From: GCA-020352575 sp964600365
GTDB lineage: Bacteria; Actinomycetota; Acidimicrobiia; Spongiisociales; JAENVV01
Reading direction: 5' to 3'
Length of the DNA stretch: 64,000 nucleotides
Assembly: GCA_964600365.1 (NCBI GenBank)
Contig: CAZRJG010000005.1
Coordinates: 1 to 64,000, forward strand
The notes below the pieces were generated by a model. That model saw only the letters and a program-made list of their open reading frames with translations, was not told the origin of the DNA and searched no databases. Every line of letters starts with the position of its first letter. Positions within the stretch are counted from its first letter, which is position 1. Below are positions 16,287-25,827 of this stretch, one piece after another. A program made the translations under genes and the position numbers.

Positions 16287-17591
16287 ATGACGGACGGACG
16301 ACAGCGCCGGAGGCTCACCGCAACGGTCACGGACCTCGAGGTCCGGCGCCAACGCGCCCTCATCGTCGGGCTGGCACTCCCCCAGCACGACCAGGGGTGG
16401 GCGGAGCGTTCCCTCGAGGAGCTGGAGCTGCTCACGGAGACCGCGGGCTCCGTCCCGGTCGAGTCGATCCTCCTCTCGCGGAAGGCGCCCGAGCCGGCCA
16501 CCTTCATCGGCAGCGGCCAACTCGACGAGCTCGCCGAACTCTCCAAGGCCCTCGACATCGACGTGGTCGTGTTCGACAACGACCTCACGCCGACGCAGCA
16601 GCGCAACCTGCAGAAGAAGTTCCAGTGCGACGTCGTGGACCGGGTTGCGGTGATCCTCGACATCTTCGCCCAGCACGCCACCTCTCGCGAGGGCATGCTC
16701 CAGGTCGAGCTCGCCCTCCTCCGCTACCACCTCCCCCGCCTGCGCGGGAAGGGCACCGAGCTGAGCCGGCTCGGCGGTGGCATCGGCACCCGCGGCCCCG
16801 GTGAGACGAAGCTCGAGACGGACCGACGTCGAATCGATACCCGCATCGCCAAGCTTCGCAGGGATCTCGTCACCCTGGAACGCACCCGGGAGACGCAGTC
16901 GAAGCGACGTCGCGGAAGCCGCCTCCCCCTCGTCGCCCTCGTCGGGTACACGAATGCTGGCAAGTCATCGATCATGAATCGCCTCACCGAGGCCGACGTC
17001 GTCGAGCGTGACCAGCTGTTCTCGACGCTCGGTTCGACCGTCCGGAGGATGCGCCTGCGAGCGGGCACCGACGTCCTCCTCTCCGATACGGTCGGCTTCG
17101 TCCAGCGCCTCCCCCACGAGCTCGTGGAGGCCTTCCGCTCCACCCTCGACCAGATCGCCGAGGCCGACCTCCTCCTCCACGTCGTGGATGCATCGGATCC
17201 CTACGCGGAGACGAGGATCGAGGCGGTGCGGGAGGTCCTCGCCGAGATCGAGGGGGCGCTGGCGGTCCCTGAGGTGATCGTGCTCAACAAGCAGGATCTG
17301 GCCGACCCCGTCCTCCTCGGGAGACTCCACCGTCTCCACCCGGAAGCAGTGGTCGTCTCGGCCCACACGGGCTACCGGGTCGACGCCCTCCTCGATACCA
17401 TCGCCGACCACCTCATCACCGATGGCGTGGAGACGACGCTACGGATCCCGTGGCAACGGGGCGATCTCCTCGCCCAGCTTCGGGCGACGTCCATGGTGGT
17501 GCGTGAGGAACCCCTCGAGGATGGCATGGTCGTCACCACGATCCTCCCCGCGCACCTCAGGCATCGCCTCCGGGACTTCTCCGAACGTTGA
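16287..17591 (+). CDS. hflX: GTPase HflX
   Basis: A 434-aa ribosome-associated GTPase that splits stalled or hibernating 70S ribosomes under stress. The N-terminal HflX domain carries the family glycine-rich region (ATFIGSGQLDEL, FDNDLTPTQQRNL, GRGPGETKLE-like GTRGPGETKLETDRR) followed by a helical coiled coil and the G domain: G1 GYTNAGKS, G3 DTVGFVQRLPHEL, G4 NKQD and G5 SAHTG. Length is normal. Monocistronic or leading into the diguanylate cyclase 59 bp downstream. Confidence 0.96.
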   Translation: MTDGRQRRRLTATVTDLEVRRQRALIVGLALPQHDQGWAERSLEELELLTETAGSVPVESILLSRKAPEPATFIGSGQLDELAELSKALDIDVVVFDNDLTPTQQRNLQKKFQCDVVDRVAVILDIFAQHATSREGMLQVELALLRYHLPRLRGKGTELSRLGGGIGTRGPGETKLETDRRRIDTRIAKLRRDLVTLERTRETQSKRRRGSRLPLVALVGYTNAGKSSIMNRLTEADVVERDQLFSTLGSTVRRMRLRAGTDVLLSDTVGFVQRLPHELVEAFRSTLDQIAEADLLLHVVDASDPYAETRIEAVREVLAEIEGALAVPEVIVLNKQDLADPVLLGRLHRLHPEAVVVSAHTGYRVDALLDTIADHLITDGVETTLRIPWQRGDLLAQLRATSMVVREEPLEDGMVVTTILPAHLRHRLRDFSER

Positions 17592-17650
17592 CCACCCAAC
17601 GTATCTGAGCGTACGCTCTTGGTGCCAGCCGGTACCGTAGGGGGACCTCC

Positions 17651-19645
17651 GTGAGCACCCGACACCATCCGAGGCGCAATCCCGACGCGCTGCGCCGACG
17701 TCGTGCGCTCCTCGCCGACCGCCCCTTCCTCAGGTACTTCGTCCCCCTCGTCACCCTCACCACCGCGATCATCGTCGCCGGGGCAACCCTCCTCGCCGCA
17801 GGTCGCATCGAAGACGCCCTCTCCTTGGCCGAGGAGTCGGAGCGCACACACATCGCCGGGGTCGGCCCGGGGTTCGCCGCACCGATCGTCTCGGCTGCGG
17901 GCGACCTCGCGATCCTCTCGCGGCAATCCGTGTTCACCGGCCTCGAGACGGACCCGACTCCCGATGATCTCGATGAGATGGCTTCGGTGTTCGCCGGGAT
18001 CGTCGAAATCCGGCGGGCCTACGACCAGGCCCGTTTCATCGACAACGACGGGATCGAGCGGGCCCGAGTCGACATGAGGTCTGGGGCGATCGTGCGCATC
18101 CGGTCCCTGCAGGACAAGTCGGACAGGTACTACTTCACCGAGGCCATCGATCTCCCCCCGGGCGCCTTGTTCGTCTCCCGCCTCGACCTCAACGTCGAGC
18201 AGGGGAGAGTGGAGTACCCCTTCCGCCCCACCATGCGCATGGCAACGCCCGTGTTCAGAGCCGACGGTTCCCGACTCGGGATCATCGTCCTCAACCTGGC
18301 CGGCAGCGTGGCGATCGATGCCCTCACAACCGAGACGGCATCGTTCGCCGAGAGCTTCCACCTCGTCGATGAGGACGGCTACTGGCTCGCAGCGCCCGAC
18401 GCGGCACTCGAATGGGGGTTCATGTTGGATCGTCCCGATCAACGCCTCCCCATCACCGACGAGGTGGCCTGGGCCCGCATGCGCTCGGAGGGGACGGGAC
18501 AGTTCCGTTCGGAGCTGGGGTTGTACACGTTCCGCCGGATCTCCCCCCTCCCCGCCATCCGCGAGACGATCCCGGGTGCGACTGCAGGTCCGGGGACGAC
18601 CCTCGACTGGTACGTGTACTCCTTCGTCCCGAGCGCAGACCTCGCCAGCATCGCGGACGGGGCAGCTGCTGCGATACGGGCCAGCGCCACCACCATGGTG
18701 TTCCTCTCGTGGTTGTTCTCCGCGACTACCGCCTGGGCGCTCGGGCGGCAATGGTCCGATCGCTTCGCCCGCCGCCAGGCAAACCTCATCTTCGCCACCT
18801 CGTCGGAGGGGCTCGTCGTCCTCGATGCGGACCGGACCATCGTGGCGGCGAACCCCGCGTTCAGCGCAGTCACCGGCTTCGACGAGGTCGAGGCGATCGG
18901 ACATCCGTTCGAGCCACTCACCGCCTCGGACGAGACATCCGATCGTCTTCTTGATGCATGGGAGACGCTGGAACGCAAGGGCCGGTGGCAGGGGATCGTC
19001 TCCACCAACCGGCCGGACGGGAGCCCCTTGGACCTCGAGGTCTCCATGACGGCCGTGTTCGACGAGGCGGGTGTGCCGGTTTCTTTCGTCGCCACCCTCA
19101 CCGACGACTCGGACCGGGTCGCCAAGGAGCGGGAGCACGAGTGGCGGGCAACCCACGATCCGCTCACCACGCTCCCCAACCGGGTACTCGTCGACACCCT
19201 GCTCGAGCGCGCACTCGCTGAGCGAACCCGATACGGCGGGAACGTCGCCGTCCTGTTCATCGACCTCGACGGGTTCAAGGAGGTGAACGACACGCTCGGG
19301 CACGACGCGGGCGACGAGGTCCTCCGCGAGGCGGCGCGCAGGATCCAGGGCGCGCTCCGAGACGCCGACGCGGTGGGACGCCTCGGGGGCGACGAGTTCC
19401 TCGTCGTGCTCAGCCGGATCCAGGCTCGAGCCGACGTGGAGGGCGCCGCCGACCGGATCATCTCGGCCATCGCCCCTCCCATCGACACGACGTTCGGCAC
19501 CGCAACGGTGCGCGCCTCCATCGGCTTGGCAACCACAGGGGAGGAGTCCACGAACGCCGAGGACCTGGTGTCGGCGGCGGATGCGGCGATGTACGCTGCG
19601 AAGGCGGCAGGCGGCGCCCGCTGGCAGTGGGCCGTCCACCCCTGA
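17651..19645 (+). CDS. Membrane sensor diguanylate cyclase (Cache-like, PAS, GGDEF)
   Basis: 664 aa. A membrane helix at ~27-50 (YFVPLVTLTTAIIVAGATLL) precedes a ~270-residue extracellular sensor domain of dCache type, then a second helix near 335-355 (TMVFLSWLFSATTAWAL). A PAS domain follows (NLIFATSSEGLVVLDADRTI), then a GGDEF domain with LFIDLDGFKEVNDTLGHDAGD and the intact active site GGDEF. An RDAD I-site lies five residues before GGDEF, so product inhibition by c-di-GMP is expected. GTG start at 17651 with an AGGGGG Shine-Dalgarno 6 nt upstream. Confidence 0.93.
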   Translation: MSTRHHPRRNPDALRRRRALLADRPFLRYFVPLVTLTTAIIVAGATLLAAGRIEDALSLAEESERTHIAGVGPGFAAPIVSAAGDLAILSRQSVFTGLETDPTPDDLDEMASVFAGIVEIRRAYDQARFIDNDGIERARVDMRSGAIVRIRSLQDKSDRYYFTEAIDLPPGALFVSRLDLNVEQGRVEYPFRPTMRMATPVFRADGSRLGIIVLNLAGSVAIDALTTETASFAESFHLVDEDGYWLAAPDAALEWGFMLDRPDQRLPITDEVAWARMRSEGTGQFRSELGLYTFRRISPLPAIRETIPGATAGPGTTLDWYVYSFVPSADLASIADGAAAAIRASATTMVFLSWLFSATTAWALGRQWSDRFARRQANLIFATSSEGLVVLDADRTIVAANPAFSAVTGFDEVEAIGHPFEPLTASDETSDRLLDAWETLERKGRWQGIVSTNRPDGSPLDLEVSMTAVFDEAGVPVSFVATLTDDSDRVAKEREHEWRATHDPLTTLPNRVLVDTLLERALAERTRYGGNVAVLFIDLDGFKEVNDTLGHDAGDEVLREAARRIQGALRDADAVGRLGGDEFLVVLSRIQARADVEGAADRIISAIAPPIDTTFGTATVRASIGLATTGEESTNAEDLVSAADAAMYAAKAAGGARWQWAVHP

Positions 19646-19652
19646 GTCGGCC

Positions 19653-20423
19653 TCAGCCCGGGATCGCACCACCCGCCATCGCTGCCCGATGCGCCCAGTG
19701 CGCAGCGCCGGCGATGCCGGCACTGTTGAGGAGTTCTGCCCGTCGGAGGTCCGCACGCGTCGTCGAGAGCATGTGGCCGAACTTCTCCCACTTCTTGCTC
19801 ACCCCGCCGCCGAAGACGATGACGTCGGGGGAGAACAGCATCTCCATGTGGGCGAAGTACTCGTTCACCCGGCCGGCCCACTCCTTGTAGGAGAGGCCTT
19901 CGGCCTTGCGGACACTGGCCGCGCAATAGTCCTCGGCGTCCATCCCCTTGAACTCGAGGTGGCCGAACTCCATGTTGGGCACGAGCACCCCCTCGCGGAA
20001 GAGGGCGCTTGCGATGCCGGTCCCGAACCCCAGGAACAACACCGTGCCCTGCTCACCCGCGGCCGCGCCGAACTGCATCTCGCCGACCGCAGCGGCGTCA
20101 CCGTCGTTCATGACGTAGACGTCCTGACCCGTCACGTCTGTGAACAACGCATCAACATCCATACCGAGGAACGCGTCGTCGACGTTTGCTGCGAGCAACG
20201 CCACCCCGTTCCACACGATGCCCGGGTAGGTCACGCCGACGGTCCCCGAGTAGTCATGGTGGTGGACGATGGCGCTGACCGCTTCGGCCACCGCGTCGGG
20301 GGTCGCCGGTTGGGGCGTGTCCACCCGGAAACGGTCTGTGACGAGACTTCCGTCGGAGAGGTCCACCACGCCACCCTTGATCCCCGTACCACCGATGTCG
20401 ATCCCGAGAACGAGCGCCGCCAT
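19653..20423 (-). CDS. ppgK: Polyphosphate glucokinase (ROK family)
   Basis: A 256-aa ROK kinase phosphorylating glucose with polyphosphate (and often ATP). Phosphate-binding GIDIGGTGIKGGVV opens the protein; MNDGDAAAVGEMQFG, LFLGFGTGIASALF, LVPNMEFGHLEFKG and IVFGGGVSKKWEKF are typical PpgK motifs. PpgK is characteristic of Actinomycetota. The ATG at 20423 is supported by TATCCT 8 nt upstream. Divergent from serB; linkage with gnd downstream points to central sugar metabolism. Confidence 0.92.
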   Translation of the reverse strand: MAALVLGIDIGGTGIKGGVVDLSDGSLVTDRFRVDTPQPATPDAVAEAVSAIVHHHDYSGTVGVTYPGIVWNGVALLAANVDDAFLGMDVDALFTDVTGQDVYVMNDGDAAAVGEMQFGAAAGEQGTVLFLGFGTGIASALFREGVLVPNMEFGHLEFKGMDAEDYCAASVRKAEGLSYKEWAGRVNEYFAHMEMLFSPDVIVFGGGVSKKWEKFGHMLSTTRADLRRAELLNSAGIAGAAHWAHRAAMAGGAIPG

Positions 20424-20431
20424 GGGGCCTG

Positions 20432-20437
20432 AGGATA
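20432..20437 (-). promoter_or_regulatory. -10 element (TATCCT) of ppgK
   Basis: TATCCT on the minus strand ends 8 nt before the ppgK ATG; leaderless spacing within the 72-bp divergent ppgK-serB region. Confidence 0.5.
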
Positions 20438-20483
20438 GGTCGTCGCCGAGGTTCCTCCACTCCGGACCCACGCCGCCTCGGTC

Positions 20484-20489
20484 TACCCT
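20484..20489 (+). promoter_or_regulatory. -10 element (TACCCT) of serB
   Basis: TACCCT ends 6 nt before the serB ATG at 20496; leaderless spacing. Confidence 0.5.
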
Positions 20490-20495
20490 TCGCCG

Positions 20496-21656
20496 ATGCC
20501 CACCGTCCTCGTCACGACCTCCGGGGAGGATCGCCCCGGCATCACGGCCGGGCTCCTCGAGGTGCTTGCGGCGTCCTCCGCCGAGGTCCTCGACATGGAG
20601 CAGGTCGTCATCCGCGGCCAGCTCACCCTTGGCCTCGTGACCCGGTTCGGCGAGGACGAGCCCGTGCTCAAGGACCTCCTCTACTACGGCTACCAGGCCG
20701 GACTGGACATCCACTTCGAGCCCCTCGAGGGCGAGGAGGATCGGGTCGACCATCGCCGCCGCCACGTCGTCACCATTATCGGGCACACCCTTTCGGCCGC
20801 GGTGTTCAAGGCCGTCGCCGATGCAATCGCCGATCACGGAGCGAACATCGACCGCATCGTCAGGCTCTCCACCTACCCCGTCCGCTCCTACGAGTTCGAG
20901 GTCTCGGGTGGCTCGCAGGAGGACATGCGGAGGTCGCTCCTCGAAGTGGCCCGCACGCACCACGTCGACGTGGCGGTCCAGAGTCTCGGTCTCGAACGGC
21001 GGGCGAAGCGCATCGTCGTGCTCGACATGGACTCCACCCTCATCCAGGACGAGGTGATCGACCTCCTCGCCGAGGAGGCCGGCGTCGCAGCGCGAGTGAA
21101 GGACATCACGGAACGGGCCATGGCAGGTGAGCTCGACTTCTCCGAGTCACTCCGTGAGCGGGTCGCCCTGCTCGAGGGCATGACCCTCGAGGACCTCGAC
21201 CGGGTGAAGGAGCGGATCCGCCTGACCCCTGGGGCCCGAACCTTCATCCGCACACTCCATCGCCTCGGGTTCAAGGCGGCCGTCGTCTCCGGTGGTTTCT
21301 CCTACTTCACCGATTGGGTGGCAGAACGACTCTCGTTGGACCACGCCCACGCAAATGAACTCGAGATCGTCGACGGTCGCCTCACCGGCAACCTGGTCGG
21401 TCCCATCGTGGACGGGCCGGGGAAGGCCGAACTGCTGCGGCACATCGCCGAACACGACGGAATCCCGACCGAACAGGTGGTGGCCGTGGGCGACGGGGCG
21501 AACGACCTCGACATGCTCGAGGCAGCGGGCCTGGGGATCGCGTTCAACGCGAAGCCCATCGTCCGGGATGCCGCAGACACGGCGCTCAACGTGCCCTACC
21601 TCGACGCGATCCTGTTCTTCCTCGGCATCCGCAGGGACGAGGTCGAGGAGACCTAG
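20496..21656 (+). CDS. serB: Phosphoserine phosphatase SerB with ACT domains
   Basis: 386 aa catalysing the last step of serine synthesis. Two N-terminal ACT-like domains (residues ~1-75 and ~90-165) resemble mycobacterial SerB2 and suggest amino-acid allostery. The HAD catalytic domain has motif I LDMDSTLIQDE, motif II VVSGGFSYFTD, motif III Lys in the GPGKAELL segment and motif IV GDGANDLDML. The start is set by the TACCCT element 6 nt upstream. Stands alone, convergent with gnd. Confidence 0.95.
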   Translation: MPTVLVTTSGEDRPGITAGLLEVLAASSAEVLDMEQVVIRGQLTLGLVTRFGEDEPVLKDLLYYGYQAGLDIHFEPLEGEEDRVDHRRRHVVTIIGHTLSAAVFKAVADAIADHGANIDRIVRLSTYPVRSYEFEVSGGSQEDMRRSLLEVARTHHVDVAVQSLGLERRAKRIVVLDMDSTLIQDEVIDLLAEEAGVAARVKDITERAMAGELDFSESLRERVALLEGMTLEDLDRVKERIRLTPGARTFIRTLHRLGFKAAVVSGGFSYFTDWVAERLSLDHAHANELEIVDGRLTGNLVGPIVDGPGKAELLRHIAEHDGIPTEQVVAVGDGANDLDMLEAAGLGIAFNAKPIVRDAADTALNVPYLDAILFFLGIRRDEVEET

Positions 21657-21671
21657 GCGCTCCGCGGGCCC

Positions 21672-23108
21672 CTACGCCTCGTACGACCCGCTCGTCGCGT
21701 CGCCACCCTCACCGGTCCAGTTCGTGTGGAACCACTGGCCCCGGGGCGCATCGATGCGCTCATACGTGTGGGCGCCGAAGTAGTCGCGCTGGGCCTGGAT
21801 GAGGTTGGCCGGCACGTGCTCGGATCGGTAGCCGTCGTAGAAGGTGAGGGCCGCGGCGTACGCCGGCACCGGGAGACCACTGGCAACCGAGTCCGCGACG
21901 ACTGCCCGCCAACCAGGCAGGGCGTTCGTGACCGCATCGAGGAAGAACGGGTCCAGGAGGAGCGCCTCGAGGTCGGGGTCCCTCCCGAACGCCGCGGTGA
22001 TGTCGTCGAGGAAGGCTGCCCGGATGATGCATCCCTCTCGCCACAGGCCGGCGATCCGGCCGAAGTCGAGGTCCCACCCGTGCTCTTCGGAGGCCGCCCG
22101 CAGCACCATGAAGCCCTGTGTGTACGACACGATCTTCGAGGCGTAGAGGGCATCCCTGATCTCCTCCGTCGAAACCGAACAACGACCAGAGGCCGCGGCC
22201 GGGAGCACGGCCGCCGCCCGGACGCGCTGGCCCTTCAGCGCCGATACGACCCGGGCGAACACCGCTTCTGCGACGAGCGTCATGGGTTGGCCGAGGTCGA
22301 GCGCCGAGATGGCGGTCCACTTGCCGGTCCCCTTCTGCCCCGCAGCGTCGAGGATCTTCTCGACGAGGGGTTCCCCGTCGTCGTCGACGTGGTCGAGGAT
22401 GTCGCCGGTGATGTCGATGAGGTACGAGTCGAGCACGCCCTCGCCCCATTCCCGGAACACCGAGGCCATCTCCCCATGGGAGGTGCCCTGGGCCCGGAGG
22501 AGCCAGTACGCCTCAGCGATGACCTGCATGTCGCCGTACTCGATGCCGTTGTGGACCATCTTCACGAAGTGGCCAGCGCCACCGGATCCCACCCAGTCAC
22601 AACAGGGGGTGCCATCGGGTGCCTTCGCTGCGATCGCCTGGAACAACCCCCGGACATGCGGCCATGCCTCAGGGTCACCTCCCGGCATGATCGACGGGCC
22701 CCGGCGCGCCCCCTCTTCGCCGCCACTGATCCCCGCCCCGATGAATCGGATGCCGTCGGCGGCGAGTTCCTCCATCCGGCGTTCGGTGTCGATGAAGTGC
22801 GAGTTCCCGCCATCGATGATGATGTCGCCCGGCTCGAGGAGGGGGACGAGCGCTTCGATCGTGGCATCGACGGGTGCGCCGGCCTTCACCATGAGCATGA
22901 CCCGACGCGGCCGTTCGAGCGCGGCGATGAGTTCCTCGAGCGAATGCGTCCCGACCACCGAGCTGCCCTTCGCGGCGCCGGCGAGGAAGTCATCCACCTT
23001 CGAGGTCGTCCGGTTGAACACAGCGACCGTTGCCCCGTGGTCGTCCATGTTCAGCACGAGGTTCTGGCCCATCACGGCAAGGCCGATGAGACCGATATCA
23101 GCAGACAT
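21672..23108 (-). CDS. gnd: 6-phosphogluconate dehydrogenase, decarboxylating
   Basis: A 478-aa NADP-dependent enzyme of the oxidative pentose phosphate pathway. N-terminal Rossmann motif IGLIGLAVMGQNLVLNM, FNRTTSKVDDF for NADP binding, catalytic GSGGAGHFVKMVHNGIEYGD with the Lys, and the C-terminal GQKGTGKWT and DYFGAHTYER motifs. Length and C-terminus correspond to the long, classical form. The ATG at 23108 is supported by a TACCCT -10 element 7 nt upstream; the in-frame extension to 23192 is upstream of that promoter. Confidence 0.96.
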   Translation of the reverse strand: MSADIGLIGLAVMGQNLVLNMDDHGATVAVFNRTTSKVDDFLAGAAKGSSVVGTHSLEELIAALERPRRVMLMVKAGAPVDATIEALVPLLEPGDIIIDGGNSHFIDTERRMEELAADGIRFIGAGISGGEEGARRGPSIMPGGDPEAWPHVRGLFQAIAAKAPDGTPCCDWVGSGGAGHFVKMVHNGIEYGDMQVIAEAYWLLRAQGTSHGEMASVFREWGEGVLDSYLIDITGDILDHVDDDGEPLVEKILDAAGQKGTGKWTAISALDLGQPMTLVAEAVFARVVSALKGQRVRAAAVLPAAASGRCSVSTEEIRDALYASKIVSYTQGFMVLRAASEEHGWDLDFGRIAGLWREGCIIRAAFLDDITAAFGRDPDLEALLLDPFFLDAVTNALPGWRAVVADSVASGLPVPAYAAALTFYDGYRSEHVPANLIQAQRDYFGAHTYERIDAPRGQWFHTNWTGEGGDATSGSYEA

Positions 23109-23115
23109 GCCGGGG

Positions 23116-23121
23116 AGGGTA
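23116..23121 (-). promoter_or_regulatory. -10 element (TACCCT) of gnd
   Basis: TACCCT on the minus strand, 7 nt before the gnd ATG; fixes the start at 23108. Confidence 0.5.
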
Positions 23122-23221
23122 GGGCACACTGGCCGCCACGAGGAGTTACTCGGTCCACAGTGCCCGTGTTCCCGACGCCATCTACCATGCACCTATTCAC
23201 GCATCCGACCGGAGTTCCAAC

Positions 23222-25738
23222 GTGTCCGACGATCCGTACCGCCTCCCGCGCCTCGCCCTGCCGCAGCACTACGCCATCGAGCTCGAACCGAGCTTCGAGA
23301 CGTTCCGATTCGAGGGGCGGGCGACGATCGACCTCGACGTTCTGGAGGAGACCGACCGCCTCGTGCTGAACGCGATCGAACTCGATGTGCACGGCGTCAC
23401 GGTGGACGGCACTGCGGCGGCTCGGATCGAGACGGACGACGAGACCCAGCGCCTCGAGGTCGGGTTCGATGCTCCCCTCATCCCTGGCCAGCACAGGCTG
23501 GAGATCACCTGGACCGGCACGATCAACGACATGCTCCACGGCTGGTATCGCTCGGTGTACACCGACGAGTCAGGCACCGAGCAGGTGATCGCGGTCTCCC
23601 AGTTCGAGGCTGCTGATGCCCGCCGGGCCTTCCCGTGCTGGGACGAGCCCGCGTACAAGGCCACCTTCGGCGTCACCATGGTGGTGCCCGACCACCTCAC
23701 GGCGCTCTCGAACAGCCCCGAGAAGTCCCGCCGCGACCTTGGAGACGGCCGGGTGCGCATCACCTTCGCCGACACCATGCGCATGTCCACGTACCTCGTG
23801 GCCCTCGTGGTCGGCCCGCTCGACCTCACCGAACCCAACGAGGTCAACGGCGTGCCGATCCGCATCGCCCATCCCCGCAGCAAAGGCCACATGACCGCAT
23901 GGGCCGAGGAAACCGCGGCTCGCTACCTCGACTGGCTCGCCAGCTACTACGGCATCCCCTACCCGGCCGACAAGGTCGACCACATCGCCGTGCCCGACTT
24001 CGCCTTCGGCGCCATGGAGAACCTCGGCGCCATCGTCTACCGGGAGACCGCCCTCCTCCTCGATCCCGCCACAGGCGGGCAGCACGAGAAGCGGAGGATC
24101 GCCGACGTCATTGCCCACGAACTGGCACACATGTGGTTCGGTGACCTCGTCACGATGGACTGGTGGGAGGGGATCTGGCTCAACGAGGCCTTTGCGTCCT
24201 TCATGGAGATGAAGGCCGTGGATGCCCACCGCCCCGACTGGGAACGGTGGCTCGCCTTCGCCGCCGACCGCGGGGCCGACCGCTTCGATGCCCTCATCGT
24301 CGACGCACTCACGACCACCCGTCCCGTGGAGTACGAGGTCCGGTCCCCCGACGAGGCGAACGACATGTTCGACCCGCTCACGTACGGCAAGGGTTCCGCT
24401 GTCCTGCGCATGATCGAGCAGTTCATCGGTGAGGAGGCCTTCCGCTCCGGCGTGGGCGCCTACCTGCGCAAGCACGCCCATGGGAACACCGTCACCTCCG
24501 ACCTCTGGGAGGCGCTCGCTGCAGCCACTGACCATCCCGTGACCGACGTCATGGACATGTGGATCCTCCAGGCCGGCTACCCCCGGGTCGATGTCGAGCA
24601 GGTCGCCGGAGGCATCCGACTCCGCCAACGCCGCTTCCTCTTCCTCGACGACGAGACGGACACCACCCAGTGGATGGTCCCGCTCCAACTGCGGTACTCC
24701 GTGGATGGCGAGGAGCACCGGGTGGCGCATCTCCTCACCGCCACCGAGGAGACACTTCCCCTTGGTGATGTCGACTGGGTGATGGCAAACGCCGGCGGCC
24801 ACGGGTTCTATCGCGTGAACTACGCACCCGAACTCCTCGAACGACTCATCGCAGTCGTTCCCATGCTCGACGCCCTCGAACGATTCACGCTCCTCGACGA
24901 CGTGGGGGCATTCCTCCTCTCCGGTGATCGGCGTGCCGACGAGTGGCTCGCACTCGCGGCCCAGTTCGCCGACGAGGACCGCTACCAGGTGTGGCAGATG
25001 CTCATCGGGCACCTCTCCGTGCTCGGCAACGTGATGGAGCCCGAGGCGTTCCAATCGGCAGCCAACTCGCTGCTTCGCCCCGTGTACGACTCGCTCGGCT
25101 GGGATCCCCGACCCGAGGATGACGAACTCACCCTTGCGCTGCGGGGCCTGATCATCGCCGGGCTCGGCATCCATGCCGACGACCCCGAGATCGTGGGTCG
25201 GGCCCTCGACGAGATCCACAACGTGCTCGATGACCCTGCCAGTCGCCAAGCGGACATCACCAAGGCGGTGATCGACGTCGCCGGGTCGCACGCCGACGAG
25301 GCACTCTTCGAGACGATGGCGGAGGCCTATCCCAAGGCACCCACGGCCCAACTCCAGCAGCGGATCCTCGCCAACCTGGCTTCGACCCGACGTCCGGAGC
25401 TGGCGACGCGGGTGATGGACATGTCCATCGACGGGGCCATCAGAAACCAGGACGCCACGTGGGTTGCGGCCCGTCTCCTCCGCAACCGCCATGTGCGGGG
25501 AGCCGCCTGGAAGCACCTGCGCGGGCGCTGGATGGAGGCCATGGAGGCCTTCCCACCGTTCACCCACCGGCACTTCGCCGAGGGGCTCTCGGGCTTCTTC
25601 GAGCCGGAGCTCGCCCGTGAGGTCGAAGCGTTCCTCTCGGAGCAACCGATGAAGACGGCGAAGACCACCGCGGCACAACACCTCGAACTCATGCGGGTGC
25701 ACGTCGGGCTGTGGGAGCGGGAGCGGTCCTCGGAGTAG
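23222..25738 (+). CDS. pepN: Aminopeptidase N (M1 family zinc metallopeptidase)
   Basis: An 838-aa cytoplasmic aminopeptidase. The N-terminal beta saddle domain is followed by the M1 exopeptidase motif GAMENLGA and the zinc motif HELAHMWFGDLVTMDWWEGIWLNE cut here as HELAHMWFGD...NEAFA (two His and the Glu ligand plus catalytic Glu). A C-terminal ERAP1-like helical domain makes up residues ~510-835. The GTG at 23222 has a GGAG sequence 8 nt upstream. A heptad-repeat element begins exactly after its stop codon. Confidence 0.95.
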   Translation: MSDDPYRLPRLALPQHYAIELEPSFETFRFEGRATIDLDVLEETDRLVLNAIELDVHGVTVDGTAAARIETDDETQRLEVGFDAPLIPGQHRLEITWTGTINDMLHGWYRSVYTDESGTEQVIAVSQFEAADARRAFPCWDEPAYKATFGVTMVVPDHLTALSNSPEKSRRDLGDGRVRITFADTMRMSTYLVALVVGPLDLTEPNEVNGVPIRIAHPRSKGHMTAWAEETAARYLDWLASYYGIPYPADKVDHIAVPDFAFGAMENLGAIVYRETALLLDPATGGQHEKRRIADVIAHELAHMWFGDLVTMDWWEGIWLNEAFASFMEMKAVDAHRPDWERWLAFAADRGADRFDALIVDALTTTRPVEYEVRSPDEANDMFDPLTYGKGSAVLRMIEQFIGEEAFRSGVGAYLRKHAHGNTVTSDLWEALAAATDHPVTDVMDMWILQAGYPRVDVEQVAGGIRLRQRRFLFLDDETDTTQWMVPLQLRYSVDGEEHRVAHLLTATEETLPLGDVDWVMANAGGHGFYRVNYAPELLERLIAVVPMLDALERFTLLDDVGAFLLSGDRRADEWLALAAQFADEDRYQVWQMLIGHLSVLGNVMEPEAFQSAANSLLRPVYDSLGWDPRPEDDELTLALRGLIIAGLGIHADDPEIVGRALDEIHNVLDDPASRQADITKAVIDVAGSHADEALFETMAEAYPKAPTAQLQQRILANLASTRRPELATRVMDMSIDGAIRNQDATWVAARLLRNRHVRGAAWKHLRGRWMEAMEAFPPFTHRHFAEGLSGFFEPELAREVEAFLSEQPMKTAKTTAAQHLELMRVHVGLWERERSSE

Positions 25739-25794
25739 TCAGGTGTCAGAAACCAGATGTCAGACCACTGATCACTGACCACTGATGACTGACG
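25739..25794. repeat. Heptad tandem repeat element (4x TCAGNNN + 4x ACTGANN)
   Basis: Eight uninterrupted 7-bp units: TCAGGTG, TCAGAAA, CCAGATG, TCAGACC, then ACTGATC, ACTGACC, ACTGATG, ACTGACG. The first four and last four are roughly reverse complements, so the element is an inverted array. It begins at the base following the pepN stop codon and lies before the antiporter promoter. A related array occurs at 42982-43016. Confidence 0.85.
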
Positions 25795-25814
25795 CCTTGT
25801 ATCAGCCGCACGCA

Positions 25815-25820
25815 TAGCAT
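25815..25820 (+). promoter_or_regulatory. -10 element (TAGCAT) before antiporter mini-ORF
   Basis: TAGCAT ends 7 nt before the ATG of a 9-codon mini-ORF at 25828, the leaderless spacing seen across this window, rather than before the antiporter GTG at 25854. Confidence 0.4.
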
Positions 25821-25827
25821 TCCTTCG

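Noticed and set aside
17372..19756. A 794-codon minus-strand open frame opposite hflX and the GGDEF gene
   Set aside because: The plus strand encodes intact, motif-complete proteins; the antisense frame is an artefact of G/C-rich third positions.
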